From NCBI GenBank assembly GCA_937930025.1, contig CALGJW010000062.1, forward strand, positions 1-48,876: DNA of 48,876 nt, read 5' to 3'. The position numbers and the translations under genes are program-made. A model generated the notes under the pieces. That model ran no database searches, had not been told where the DNA came from, and saw only the letters and a program-made list of their open reading frames with translations. The stretch comes from an uncultured Saprospiraceae bacterium. Lineage in GTDB: Bacteria > Bacteroidota > Bacteroidia > Chitinophagales > Saprospiraceae. Within the stretch, counting starts at the first letter, position 1. Each line of letters starts with the position of its first letter. Shown piece by piece: positions 1 through 9,361 of this stretch.

Positions 1-680
1 AATACAAAATCTCTAAAATTTTCAAGACATTGTTTAGCTTGTAAATTATCTCCATGTACAATCACACCTGAATTAACTGAGATATTTTCTAATGCTCTTG
101 TGTAGTCTGCATCTAGGTTTATGCTCAAAACATTATTTTCAGCATTAGCGTCCAAATCAATTTCTGTAGTGAAATAATTATTATCACCTAATCCATGTAA
201 TTGAAACAACTGATTTAGGTTAGCTCCTCCATGCCCTTCATAAGCCACAAACCTGTAACCTGCTGTCCACCCCCAATGCATTGAAGGAAATCCTGGGGCT
301 AGTGGATGTCCATTAGGCCATGATGATGGATCTAGGTGATTGTGGGCAGCATCGACACCTATATGAAATATAATTTTTTCTACAGAAGTAATATCATGTT
401 CTCCCAAATCAACTTCTGTTTTGGTTGATGCATTAGCAAGAATCCAAAGATCATCTATTGTTGTTTCGCTTCCTCCATCATGTATGAGGGATATTTCTGA
501 TATATAATATTCCAATCTTGTGACTTTAAAATCATGATCCATATTGTTTTTAGTGGCCTGATTCATCTCAAAATTATCATCACCTAATTTGTGATGTATA
601 TTTAATACTATATTATTTTGTGCATTAGCCTGAAAAGACATCGCACCAATTACGAAGGCAAAAAGTATAATTTTTTTCAT
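1..680 (-). CDS. MbnP-like secreted protein (C-terminus truncated by window edge)
   Basis: Reverse-strand ORF open to the window edge, starting MKKIILFAFVIGAMSFQANAQ (signal peptide), with HWGWTAGYRFVAYEGHGG typical of MbnP-like proteins. Confidence 0.6.
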   Translation of the reverse strand, partial: MKKIILFAFVIGAMSFQANAQNNIVLNIHHKLGDDNFEMNQATKNNMDHDFKVTRLEYYISEISLIHDGGSETTIDDLWILANASTKTEVDLGEHDITSVEKIIFHIGVDAAHNHLDPSSWPNGHPLAPGFPSMHWGWTAGYRFVAYEGHGGANLNQLFQLHGLGDNNYFTTEIDLDANAENNVLSINLDADYTRALENISVNSGVIVHGDNLQAKQCLENFRDFV

Positions 681-811
681 TTCAATTTGTTAAAAGTTAT
701 TATAAAAAACCAATAGGAAAGTGTATTGGTAAAACACGGATAGTCCCTATGTTAGACATAGCGACAATTTTAATCGAAATAGATAGCAATTTCTACCTAT
801 TCCTTTTACAT

Positions 812-1336
812 CTATAAAAGGAAAGATTCAAAAAGAACTGGTATGTCTTTTTGTATTAATGGAGGTTTGTAGTGCGCAAAGGGTACAACTTCCTTGATGT
901 CATCGAAAAGATCTTCGAAAGAAGAATACTTAAATGCTACTACAATAAATTGAGATTCAAAGTTTAAAAAATCAAGATTGAAAATTTGCTCATCAAAGTC
1001 AGATTCAATACTTATAGTTTTGTTACTACAGCAATTGTTCTCATCTTCTGAACAAGTCATAGACTTATCATCAACTTTCGTTTTATGATGATGACAAGAA
1101 GCCTTTTTGCTGGCCATTTCATGGCAATTCTTAGCTTTCCCCAAAAAACTAAAGGACTTTAACTGTCCTTGACAATAGTGAAAGTCAACAGTATAAGACA
1201 TAGATGATACTAAGATCATTAATGCCAAGACTGGGGCTAAATACTTTGATATTTTGTTAAAAATCATCATAAACCGAATATAAAGATAGTGAACTAATTG
1301 TAAACCATCAAATAGCCAAGAAAAGGTGCGGTACAC
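812..1336 (-). CDS. HYC_CC_PP-family small protein (true start probably internal)
   Basis: TVDFHYCQGQLKSFSFLGKAKNCHEMASKK...CC...PPLIQ pattern; hydrophobic N-terminus. Confidence 0.6.
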   Translation of the reverse strand: MYRTFSWLFDGLQLVHYLYIRFMMIFNKISKYLAPVLALMILVSSMSYTVDFHYCQGQLKSFSFLGKAKNCHEMASKKASCHHHKTKVDDKSMTCSEDENNCCSNKTISIESDFDEQIFNLDFLNFESQFIVVAFKYSSFEDLFDDIKEVVPFAHYKPPLIQKDIPVLFESFLL

Positions 1337-1496
1337 AAGCGTCTTTTGATATTATTTACTTCTTACTAAATTTTATTATGAGCATTTTCATTTTCTCATT
1401 CTTTAAATATTTTTTAACCTAAATTATTATTTTTACTAACTATGATCATACCAGTTGCCATGGTATTTAAGCTATAGGTCATTAAAATTAGTCACA

Positions 1497-1898
1497 ATGA
1501 ACATTTTGCTCTATCCTTTAATCGCATGAATTGTAGCTTTTGTCATAAAGCGAATCTTCATGATTTACAAAGAGGACAAGTCAACAACATGGAGAGAATA
1601 TGAACATAAATCCGCAAGTTATTTACAAAAAAGAGGGTACTCACAAGTAAGGGTCTGAAAATGAATAAAGGACAATTGACGAGATATTCTTGCAGCTAAA
1701 TGAAATGTTAAATATGTTGCGCAATGTAAAATGTATCGTCAAACAAAAAAGGTATGAGTAAAAGATGTTAGAGAGATTTACGGCGTAGGGAATTCCTTAA
1801 ACAGGAAAGCCATTTTTATTACAACAAACTGATACACTAAAACAGCTATACAATTTGCAGATGCAAATGATATAAAATGTTTAGTTTTATCTAAGTAG
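1497..1898 (+). CDS. Membrane-anchored Mrr-type restriction endonuclease domain protein, TGA read as Gly (code 25)
   Basis: Reading 7 in-frame TGA as Gly gives MNILLYPLIAGIVAFVIKRIF...WREYEHKSASYLQKRGYSQVRVGKGIKDNGRDILAAKGNVKYVAQCKMYRQTKKVGVKDVREIYGV..AIFITTNGYTKTAIQFA..; ends TAG; homolog at 48092-48505. Confidence 0.8.
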
Positions 1899-2610
1899 TA
1901 CTTAGTTTTGATAATGATTTTATGCAATCTAGAATACTTGGATTCTTTAGATCCTTAAAGTGAATCAAGCATCCATTCTCTAATAGATCTTCTTCATTGT
2001 CAACTCCAATTCCGATAAAATTTATTCCTAGTTTTTTAGCAGTTATTAAATCCCACAAACCATCTCCTATGGAAATGATAGAACTAAATTCATTTGTGTT
2101 GTACTCAATGGCCTGATCAATTGCCTTTTGTACAATGTTCTCTCTTTCATAGATATAATCAGCTGCTACTAATTGGTGTTCTTCAATTTCAATACCAATA
2201 GATTCTAGTTTAAACTCTGCGGGTTTTCGATGCGAGCCTGTAGCAAAACAAATTGCGTAACTATTATCAGCTTTTAAAGTATCTACTAATTTTTTAGCTC
2301 CATTGATTTCGTTAACAAAGCACTTGCTAATGTTTTCAAATTGGAGTTTAATAAAATTATCTCGAATCGAATTTGAAAATTCTCTGCCAGTACGTTTTTC
2401 ATAAATGGTCTTAGCTATAAAAGAATCCGTATAGTGATTATAGTTTTTAAAATTTGGCTCTGTAATGGTAATGCCTATATGGCTAAAAGCTTCAATAAAT
2501 GCATTATGATGTATTACTGCACTATTTGTAAGAGTGCCATCTATATCAAATACTATGAGCTTATCTTTTTTCAACCTAAATGAGTAGTGGAATAAAACAG
2601 TAGCATACAT
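1891..2610 (-). CDS. HAD-superfamily hydrolase
   Basis: FDIDGTLTNS, FATGSHRKP, IGDGLWDLITAKKLGINFIGIG; no in-frame TGA. Confidence 0.85.
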   Translation of the reverse strand: MYATVLFHYSFRLKKDKLIVFDIDGTLTNSAVIHHNAFIEAFSHIGITITEPNFKNYNHYTDSFIAKTIYEKRTGREFSNSIRDNFIKLQFENISKCFVNEINGAKKLVDTLKADNSYAICFATGSHRKPAEFKLESIGIEIEEHQLVAADYIYERENIVQKAIDQAIEYNTNEFSSIISIGDGLWDLITAKKLGINFIGIGVDNEEDLLENGCLIHFKDLKNPSILDCIKSLSKLSTT

Positions 2611-2622
2611 ACACCTTTTTCG

Positions 2623-2925
2623 CTATTTCTTTTCTGAGTAATACCGATCATATAATTCTGTACTTAAGAAATCATAGATATTTGAAATTATTCGATTCAC
2701 TGGATAAGCTTCTCAATAGGCTGGACCTAATTCTGGTTTAGTACAAACAAGATTAAGATTCGAAAGTGCGACCTGAAGAATCTCATGATTGTAAACTGGA
2801 ATCCAGTTCTCAGTTACTTCATGGATAATTTCGGTCACTTTATCTTCATCTATTGTATCTAACTCTTTAAGTCTTCATTCAAAGCTTTCTATTGCACCAA
2901 TTTTCAATTCATGATATGTAAGCAT
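2623..2925 (-). CDS. Small hypothetical protein, TGA read as Gly (code 25)
   Basis: ATG to TAG with two in-frame TGA: MLTYHELKIGAIESFE[G]RLKELDTIDEDKVTEIIHEVTENWIPVYNHEILQVALSNLNLVCTKPELGPAY[G]EAYPVNRIISNIYDFLSTELYDRYYSEKK. Confidence 0.6.
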
Positions 2926-3061
2926 GATATAATGTGGTAATTATAATAAAACAAAGAACTATTAGTATGCGATGTATGCTACTAGAATTGGCAATTTAAG
3001 CATAATCAAGAAGACTTGATATATGATGTTAGATCCTTATTAAAAAAAGGTATCAAAAAAC

Positions 3062-3373
3062 ATGATTATGCAGAATTCAAAATGGATCAGACAGCCACAG
3101 GAAACTGATGGCAGCTATATGTTCTCTGGGAAAGTTTACTGTACTTCAGGAGTTGATAGGCTTCTATCTAAAGCCACTATCGGAGCAATTTATCAAGATG
3201 TCCTTGCCTTTGTTAAGGAAAAAAATGGAATTGATTATTTAGTTGTTTATCAGAATGAAGAAACTGGACAAAAGCTATTCTTTATTGACCAGCTAAATGA
3301 AAGTGAAGTTTCTTCTAAACGTTATGAAGAAAACCACAATTATGCTACTCTGCTCTTAGCAGAAGAGTATTGA
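3062..3373 (+). CDS. Hypothetical protein
   Basis: 103-aa ORF ending TGA; would extend about 10 codons to TAG under code 25. Confidence 0.5.
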   Translation: MIMQNSKWIRQPQETDGSYMFSGKVYCTSGVDRLLSKATIGAIYQDVLAFVKEKNGIDYLVVYQNEETGQKLFFIDQLNESEVSSKRYEENHNYATLLLAEEY

Positions 3374-3510
3374 AAAAGACGCAATCACATGTGTATGGGT
3401 TAGATTTTCGTTAGTCGATCCTTTGAAAATGTCCCTTGTTGATTCTGACGATACTTGGTCAATTAAATTTGAAAGAGATCACCGCATTGATGACTTGGCG
3501 GTACGTCATC

Positions 3511-3543
3511 AAAACACTTCCAGTCAGCTGTGGAGTGTTTTTT
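3511..3543 (+). terminator. Putative rho-independent terminator
   Basis: AAAACACTTCCA-GTCAGCTG-TGGAGTGTTTTTT hairpin with T-run, upstream of the Argonaute operon. Confidence 0.45.
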
Positions 3544-3675
3544 ACTATATAATTTAAGCTTTTTGACCAACTTGTCACACACATATGACTTTTCATGCCA
3601 TAATGGCTTGAATACTATGCTGGTACAAATATTGAATCATTATATTATATTTTCCTTGATATAGAGTTCCTTCCT

Positions 3676-6024
3676 TTGATTATGGAAATATTTAATTTAG
3701 GCAGGAATACATTAACTTCTACGAATTCAAATGAACACATGAATACAAACTTTTTTCCAATTCAATTTCAATTTTCCCAATATCAAGTTTCTAGGATTGA
3801 ATATAATGAGGATCTTCTTGTGGAACTTCGAGAAAAGCATAATAAAAGCCATTCATTTTTTAGACATGATGAGTTTATTTACATTTCTAATAAATCAGGA
3901 AATGACCTTGGCATTGGAAAAACGATTACCATGTCATTAGAAGATGAAAGAGTGACATCATCTCTGATAAAGCATATATTTTTTAAAACATTTTTGGAGA
4001 ATTATCCAAAAAGTAAATTAAATGGATTTTACCCATTCCGTCTGCCCTCTGGCAAGAATGAAACGGATTTGATGAGAACACTTTTACCAGATGAACTTAA
4101 AGGAAAACTTGTTTATTCCCCTCAAATTGAATGTCAAATCAGAAGATGCATTATTGACGATAAGTTACAATATGGTTTTTTGGTGAATCTATATAGAACG
4201 TATAAATTTAATGTTACTCTACAGGACTTAGAATGGGAAGGTTTTGATATTTTAAACAAAGAAGTTGTTCATGCGCAATCAGTAAAGGGATTGAACGATA
4301 TATTGCTGCCTGATGAAACTTTCATAGGTGTACTACAATCGATAAAAGGAAGTATTGGGATCGTTTCAACTAATGAAGGGGAACAGGAATATCCTCTCTC
4401 TCAGCTCTTTTTACGAAAGACCCATTCAAACATAAAAGATTACTTATCATTTGCTCTTGAGGATGAAGGAAAAGCCCAAATGATTTTGGACAAATTGAAA
4501 GTTACAAGGAGTCAAGTGCAAAAACCGGAAAAGAAAATTTCCGCAATAAAATATGCTGCTGGTATTTTATTTACTTACCAAAAACGAGGTATATCCTTCG
4601 AAAATAAAGATGGATTTTGTTTTACTGTTGATATGAGTCAAGACAACATATATTCTTCATTTGACTTGACAGAAGCAACCTATGTATTTGACCCAGCAGT
4701 AACAAGAACGGATTCATGGAATGACAGAGGACTCAGAAATTATGGCCCATATGATAAAAGTTACTTTGATGTGAAATCCCCCAAAGTCATTGCTATTTGT
4801 CATAAAAAAAATAGGGGTTCAATGTCCTCTTTTCTAGGTGCATTTATAGGAGGACTCCCAGAGTCCAAGTATTTTAAAAAAGGTTTAAAATCTAAGTATG
4901 AACTTAACAGTGTAGATATAGAAATCAAAGAGATTGATGATTTCAACATAGAAGAAGTTAAAAATGCATTGAGTAGTTTATCTTATCCTCCAAACTTAGT
5001 GCTTTTGGAAATTCCAGTATCATTTAAGGGAGAGAAGGCTGTTAAAAATAGCCTTTACTACCAGGCTAAAGCTCATATCTTAAGTCTTCAGATTCCAGTT
5101 CAGGTAGTAACAGCAGAGAATATTAAAAATTTCGATGAATACAAATTAAATGCAATAGCATTGCAGTGTTATGCAAAAATTGGAGGAGTGCCTTGGTCAA
5201 TAGTAACAAGTCAATCAATAGACCATGAGATTGTTGTTGGCATCGGCCATTCTAGTTTCAGAAACAATTCTTTCAAGGGGAATGAACAAGCTAGAATTGT
5301 AGGGATTAGTACGTTTTTCTCAGGTGATGGTCAATATTTAATGAGTGGTGATGTTAAGGATGTTACGTATGAAGAATACTTTGATGTCCTTTTGGTAAGT
5401 CTTCGAGAGTCATTAACTTCTTTATCTAAGTCCTATGCTTGGAAGGATAATTCTACTGTAAGACTAATATTCCATATTTTTAAGCCGCTTAAAAATTTAG
5501 AGTTTGAAGTTGTTGCGGAACTTATAAAAGAATTCAATCAGTATCAGATACAATTTGCCTTTGTTACAATAAGTGAAAGACACCCACACCTAATGTATGA
5601 TCTAAAACAATTGGGTATGTCAAATAGGTATAATAATAACGTAAAAGGAAAATATGTCCCAATTCGAGGAAAGAATATTGTTCTCAATGATTCTTCATGT
5701 CTGATTCAAATGCTAGGTGCCAAAGAAATAAAAACTGATTCTCATGGAGCGAGTGTACCATTGTTAGTTAAGATATTAAAACCTTCAAATTTCAAAGTAA
5801 ATGATAATCTTGCAGAATTTCTTTTTCACGATTTAAATTATATCGCTCAACAAGTATATCGGTTTTCAAGTTTATCTTGGCGAGGTTTCTTTCCTAATCA
5901 AAAACCAGCAACAATGTTATATTCTGGTTTGATATCAAGATTGCTCGGAAACTTAAGAAGAATTGAAGGCTGGAATTCTACAGTAATCAATTTACATCTA
6001 AAACGCAAGAAATGGTTTCTATAG
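3676..6024 (+). CDS. Long prokaryotic Argonaute (MID-PIWI), predicted catalytically inactive
   Basis: MID-like YYQAKAHILSLQIPVQVVTAENIKN...NAIALQCYAKIGGVPWSI; PIWI-like EIVVGIGHS, VRLIFHIFKPLKNLEFE, LAEFLFHDLNYIAQQVYRFSSLSWRGFFPNQKPATMLYSGLISRLLG; catalytic Asp positions appear substituted. Confidence 0.9.
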   Translation: MIMEIFNLGRNTLTSTNSNEHMNTNFFPIQFQFSQYQVSRIEYNEDLLVELREKHNKSHSFFRHDEFIYISNKSGNDLGIGKTITMSLEDERVTSSLIKHIFFKTFLENYPKSKLNGFYPFRLPSGKNETDLMRTLLPDELKGKLVYSPQIECQIRRCIIDDKLQYGFLVNLYRTYKFNVTLQDLEWEGFDILNKEVVHAQSVKGLNDILLPDETFIGVLQSIKGSIGIVSTNEGEQEYPLSQLFLRKTHSNIKDYLSFALEDEGKAQMILDKLKVTRSQVQKPEKKISAIKYAAGILFTYQKRGISFENKDGFCFTVDMSQDNIYSSFDLTEATYVFDPAVTRTDSWNDRGLRNYGPYDKSYFDVKSPKVIAICHKKNRGSMSSFLGAFIGGLPESKYFKKGLKSKYELNSVDIEIKEIDDFNIEEVKNALSSLSYPPNLVLLEIPVSFKGEKAVKNSLYYQAKAHILSLQIPVQVVTAENIKNFDEYKLNAIALQCYAKIGGVPWSIVTSQSIDHEIVVGIGHSSFRNNSFKGNEQARIVGISTFFSGDGQYLMSGDVKDVTYEEYFDVLLVSLRESLTSLSKSYAWKDNSTVRLIFHIFKPLKNLEFEVVAELIKEFNQYQIQFAFVTISERHPHLMYDLKQLGMSNRYNNNVKGKYVPIRGKNIVLNDSSCLIQMLGAKEIKTDSHGASVPLLVKILKPSNFKVNDNLAEFLFHDLNYIAQQVYRFSSLSWRGFFPNQKPATMLYSGLISRLLGNLRRIEGWNSTVINLHLKRKKWFL

Positions 6025-6866
6025 TAGAGCGATCAAGTTATATATCTGAGTTAAGAAAAAATCCAAAGGTTAATTGTCTATTTGGCTTTCTTTTTGGCAG
6101 TTCATCAAAGGACTATGGAGATGATAATTTTAGTCAAATTATAAAAAGTCTAGAACGAAATGATAAAGTAAAATTTAATCAAATTTATAAAGAGTTAAAC
6201 TCAAGAGAACCTTCAAATCACTTACCATATGTTCATGACGATTTTCTTCTATTTAGTTTGATTCTAGGCTGTAAGAAATTCAATATAGATTTGAGTTGGG
6301 TTAAAAGAATCCTATCAGTTAGGTCAACTACTGATGTGGAAGGGAATTTAATAACCATTTCCTTAATAAATATTATTGAAAACAATTTTTTGAGCCAGAA
6401 CAATAACTTTGGTATAATTCTAAGTTTTGAATCTATATTAAATCAAAAATATACTTCGTGGCAAGAAAGGAAATTATTCTATATTGACATTATAAAAGAG
6501 AAATTTCCATTCTATTCATCTGATCTACTAAATTTATTAGCATTAAAGGCATATGATATTGTAATCTTAGAAGGTGATGAGTCTAGGGAAAGTAAATATA
6601 ATAGGCTGTCCTCCTTTGAGACATCTTTTTTAAATAGAATAAATAATCTAAGTAAAGTTTTACATTGGACATTAAACTTATTACTTATTTGTCTGCTATT
6701 ATATTTTTATGTAAATGATTCTTCATTCAAATCACTATTAACAGACAATTCAGTGATTGTCAGTATTTTAGGTCTTGGAGGAATTGCAGCTCAAGTAATT
6801 TTTAATAACAAAGTTTCAAAAGGGATTAGATATTTTCTTTACTGGATGTGGGGTTATAATCATTAA
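6012..6866 (+). CDS. Argonaute-associated protein with two C-terminal TM helices
   Basis: Overlaps the Ago 3' end by 13 nt; soluble N-terminal ~220 aa then hydrophobic VLHWTLNLLLICLLLYFYV and SVIVSILGLGGIAAQVIF. Confidence 0.8.
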   Translation: MVSIVERSSYISELRKNPKVNCLFGFLFGSSSKDYGDDNFSQIIKSLERNDKVKFNQIYKELNSREPSNHLPYVHDDFLLFSLILGCKKFNIDLSWVKRILSVRSTTDVEGNLITISLINIIENNFLSQNNNFGIILSFESILNQKYTSWQERKLFYIDIIKEKFPFYSSDLLNLLALKAYDIVILEGDESRESKYNRLSSFETSFLNRINNLSKVLHWTLNLLLICLLLYFYVNDSSFKSLLTDNSVIVSILGLGGIAAQVIFNNKVSKGIRYFLYWMWGYNH

Positions 6867-6901
6867 AATTTTGGCGATACTTTTATGGACAATTAGAAGA
6901 A

Positions 6902-7924
6902 GTGAATATGAATTGGAAAGAATACCAAATTAAAGTGTCTTCTATTTTCGAATCTATAGGTGCGACAACAACTATAGAAAAAAAGGTAAAAGGAGCAAGA
7001 GGATTGCATGAAATTGACGTTTTCGTGGAGTTGGAAAAGTATGGAATTCCAATGACTTGGATTTGCGAATGTAAATATTGGAATTCGGCAATACCCAAGG
7101 AAAAAGTTCTTGCACTTTATGAAATAACCAAAGATGTTGGTGCTGACAAAGCTTTCCTTTTTTCGGAAAGTGGCTTTCAATCTGGTGCAAAGAAAGTTGC
7201 AACAAAAACGAATATAGTTCTTTCATCTATTGATGAAATTTGTACTATAATCGGAACTGACTTAAGAGAAACTAAACTTACATTTTACTTAAAGGAATTT
7301 GCAAGAATTAAGTCTTCGATTAAAACATCTTGGATAGATGACACATATAATTTCAGTCCATTACCAAATATTGAGATAGACGAGGCTATTCTTTATGATG
7401 GTATCTTAATGCTTCTGTCTGCGAAAATACAAAAAGCTATAAATGGAAATCTACCAGTAACTCTGAAAGGAATTAACTCACAAAGTCAAAAATGTAAGAC
7501 TATTGAAGAGGTATTATCGACACTTTCAAAGATTCATTCAGAAATTAGAAATGTTGAATTCGAATTTGTTAATTCGATTGAAAAGGAGAAGGAGAAAATT
7601 AAAATGCTCAGAGATGATTTTTGCAAAGACTCCCTATCGTTAATAGATAGCGTTAACATTCAGATTGAAGGAAAAGCAGAAGATTTTGAAGCTCAAATAC
7701 TTGAAACACTCAAACACCTAAAATCAATAGGAAATCTTGCTGATAAACTTAAAATAGTATCAAGGGGTACAATGAAAATCCAATTTACAAAGTCTATGAA
7801 TTCTTTAATCAAAAATATTTATCCACATATGACTGAAAATAATGTTAACGATATAGAATGGAACTTGAAAATTTCCAATACTATAAATGAATTGAATAAA
7901 TTGGAGAAAATAACTGATTTTTAG
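6902..7924 (+). CDS. Mrr-like PD-(D/E)xK restriction endonuclease family protein
   Basis: GARGLHEIDVFVELEKYGIPMTWICECKYWNSAIPKEKVLALYEITKDVGADKAFLFSESGFQSGAKKVA; 35 nt after the TM gene, same strand. Confidence 0.85.
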   Translation: MNMNWKEYQIKVSSIFESIGATTTIEKKVKGARGLHEIDVFVELEKYGIPMTWICECKYWNSAIPKEKVLALYEITKDVGADKAFLFSESGFQSGAKKVATKTNIVLSSIDEICTIIGTDLRETKLTFYLKEFARIKSSIKTSWIDDTYNFSPLPNIEIDEAILYDGILMLLSAKIQKAINGNLPVTLKGINSQSQKCKTIEEVLSTLSKIHSEIRNVEFEFVNSIEKEKEKIKMLRDDFCKDSLSLIDSVNIQIEGKAEDFEAQILETLKHLKSIGNLADKLKIVSRGTMKIQFTKSMNSLIKNIYPHMTENNVNDIEWNLKISNTINELNKLEKITDF

Positions 7925-8036
7925 AATTATCCTAAAGAACTAAATGTAAATATAGGAGGTCTAAATAATGAATCTGAGGAAATGCTAATTTGTTATTGAT
8001 GTTTCATGAACTTTCAAGTCTTTCATATTTTAACAT

Positions 8037-8699
8037 CTACTTTCCAATTATCATTCCTCCTCCAGAAGTTAATTTAGCAGTGTTGAATAAAGTACTAAAT
8101 TCTGATTGGGCCAAAGTGCCTAAGGGGCAACTTTTCAATCCAAAATAATTTGTAAACAATTGTATACAATACAATAGTGCACCTAGATCTTTCCAATAAA
8201 TACTTGAAGGATTTATATATTTCGATGAGCACTTTTCAATTTGTATACTAAACCAAACTAGGCATGAATTATTGATATCTAGGTTTTCGCAAATCTTATT
8301 TAGAAATGAATTCTTCTTATTTGTTTCAATTTTCAACAAAGAAGAAGAATGAGATAATGGGTTGTACAGACTTATTTCTCGATTTTTTTCAGGAAAAGAA
8401 ATTAAAATGTCAATTGGATGCCTCGATCCACCAGAAGGAGTCATTCTTTTAGTTAGTAATATACCTGACTCATCAGTGTCTATCTCCATAATTCTGCAAG
8501 AATGATAAAGTACTTCTGAAATTTCATCTAATGTTGGTATTTCGTGATCCCTCTTGCTCCTTCGGCTATACATTACATCTAAGAAATTTAAATCTACAGG
8601 ATTAGAATTAGTTAATGAAGAAAGTTTAATCGTTTTACCTATAGGATAAATAAATGGTTCATAAGAATTCAATTTTTTTCTTGGTTCAGGATTTTTCAT
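8037..8699 (-). CDS. SagB-type/nitroreductase-like protein
   Basis: DVMYSRRSKRDHEIPTLDEISEVLYHSCRI..., TPSGGSRHPIDILI; overlaps the upstream stop by 4 nt. Confidence 0.65.
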   Translation of the reverse strand: MKNPEPRKKLNSYEPFIYPIGKTIKLSSLTNSNPVDLNFLDVMYSRRSKRDHEIPTLDEISEVLYHSCRIMEIDTDESGILLTKRMTPSGGSRHPIDILISFPEKNREISLYNPLSHSSSLLKIETNKKNSFLNKICENLDINNSCLVWFSIQIEKCSSKYINPSSIYWKDLGALLYCIQLFTNYFGLKSCPLGTLAQSEFSTLFNTAKLTSGGGMIIGK

Positions 8700-9361
8700 T
8701 CTATACCCAGCTTTTGTAATGTTAATAAGTACTTATTACAACCATTACAATTCATACAAGGCTCATTGGATTTGTGACATGAATGAGCTAATAGCAGTTT
8801 TGACAACGGAATTGAAGATAACTTGATTAATTCTACGGTCGTAAAGTTTATTGCAGGGACCTCAATCTTTAATTGGCCTTCTTGCATGCCAACTAAGTCC
8901 GAAATTTTATCATAGAAGTCATTGGTTCCATCTTTATGAATGCCATCATTCGAAACAGAACCAATAAAAAGAGTTTTAACATTGTATTCCATCATTTTCA
9001 TTGATGCTAGTGTAATTAATAGTTGATTTCGATATGGCCACCACTCCGTTACAGGGGCTAAATCAATACTCTTTTTTCCACTTAAGTCACCTGATCCCAA
9101 TTCTGAACAATCCACATTTAATACAATATGTTCTATGTCTAATAAATTACAAATAGATTTTGCCGCTTTGATTTCAGACTCCGCAGGTATTTGTCCATAA
9201 TCTATAGTTATTGCATATTTAGGCTTTTTCCAATACGCTAAAGAAATTGAATCCATTCCTCCTGAAAGTAACAAACATGTATTATTCTTTTCCAAGCTCC
9301 CAGTATAGTTTGTAAAGTGCAGTTGTGAAATCTTTTTCAATAATACAATTTGTCCCTTCAA
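8696..9361 (-). CDS. queC-like: QueC-like PP-loop enzyme (7-cyano-7-deazaguanine synthase family)
   Basis: CLLLSGGMDSISLAYW, TIDYGQ, Cys cluster CHKSNEPCMNCNGC. Confidence 0.88.
   Translation of the reverse strand: MKGQIVLLKKISQLHFTNYTGSLEKNNTCLLLSGGMDSISLAYWKKPKYAITIDYGQIPAESEIKAAKSICNLLDIEHIVLNVDCSELGSGDLSGKKSIDLAPVTEWWPYRNQLLITLASMKMMEYNVKTLFIGSVSNDGIHKDGTNDFYDKISDLVGMQEGQLKIEVPAINFTTVELIKLSSIPLSKLLLAHSCHKSNEPCMNCNGCNKYLLTLQKLGIE

Noticed and set aside
6883-7226. Three overlapping minus-strand ORFs
   Set aside because: Antisense to the Mrr-like nuclease; low-complexity translations without recognizable motifs.
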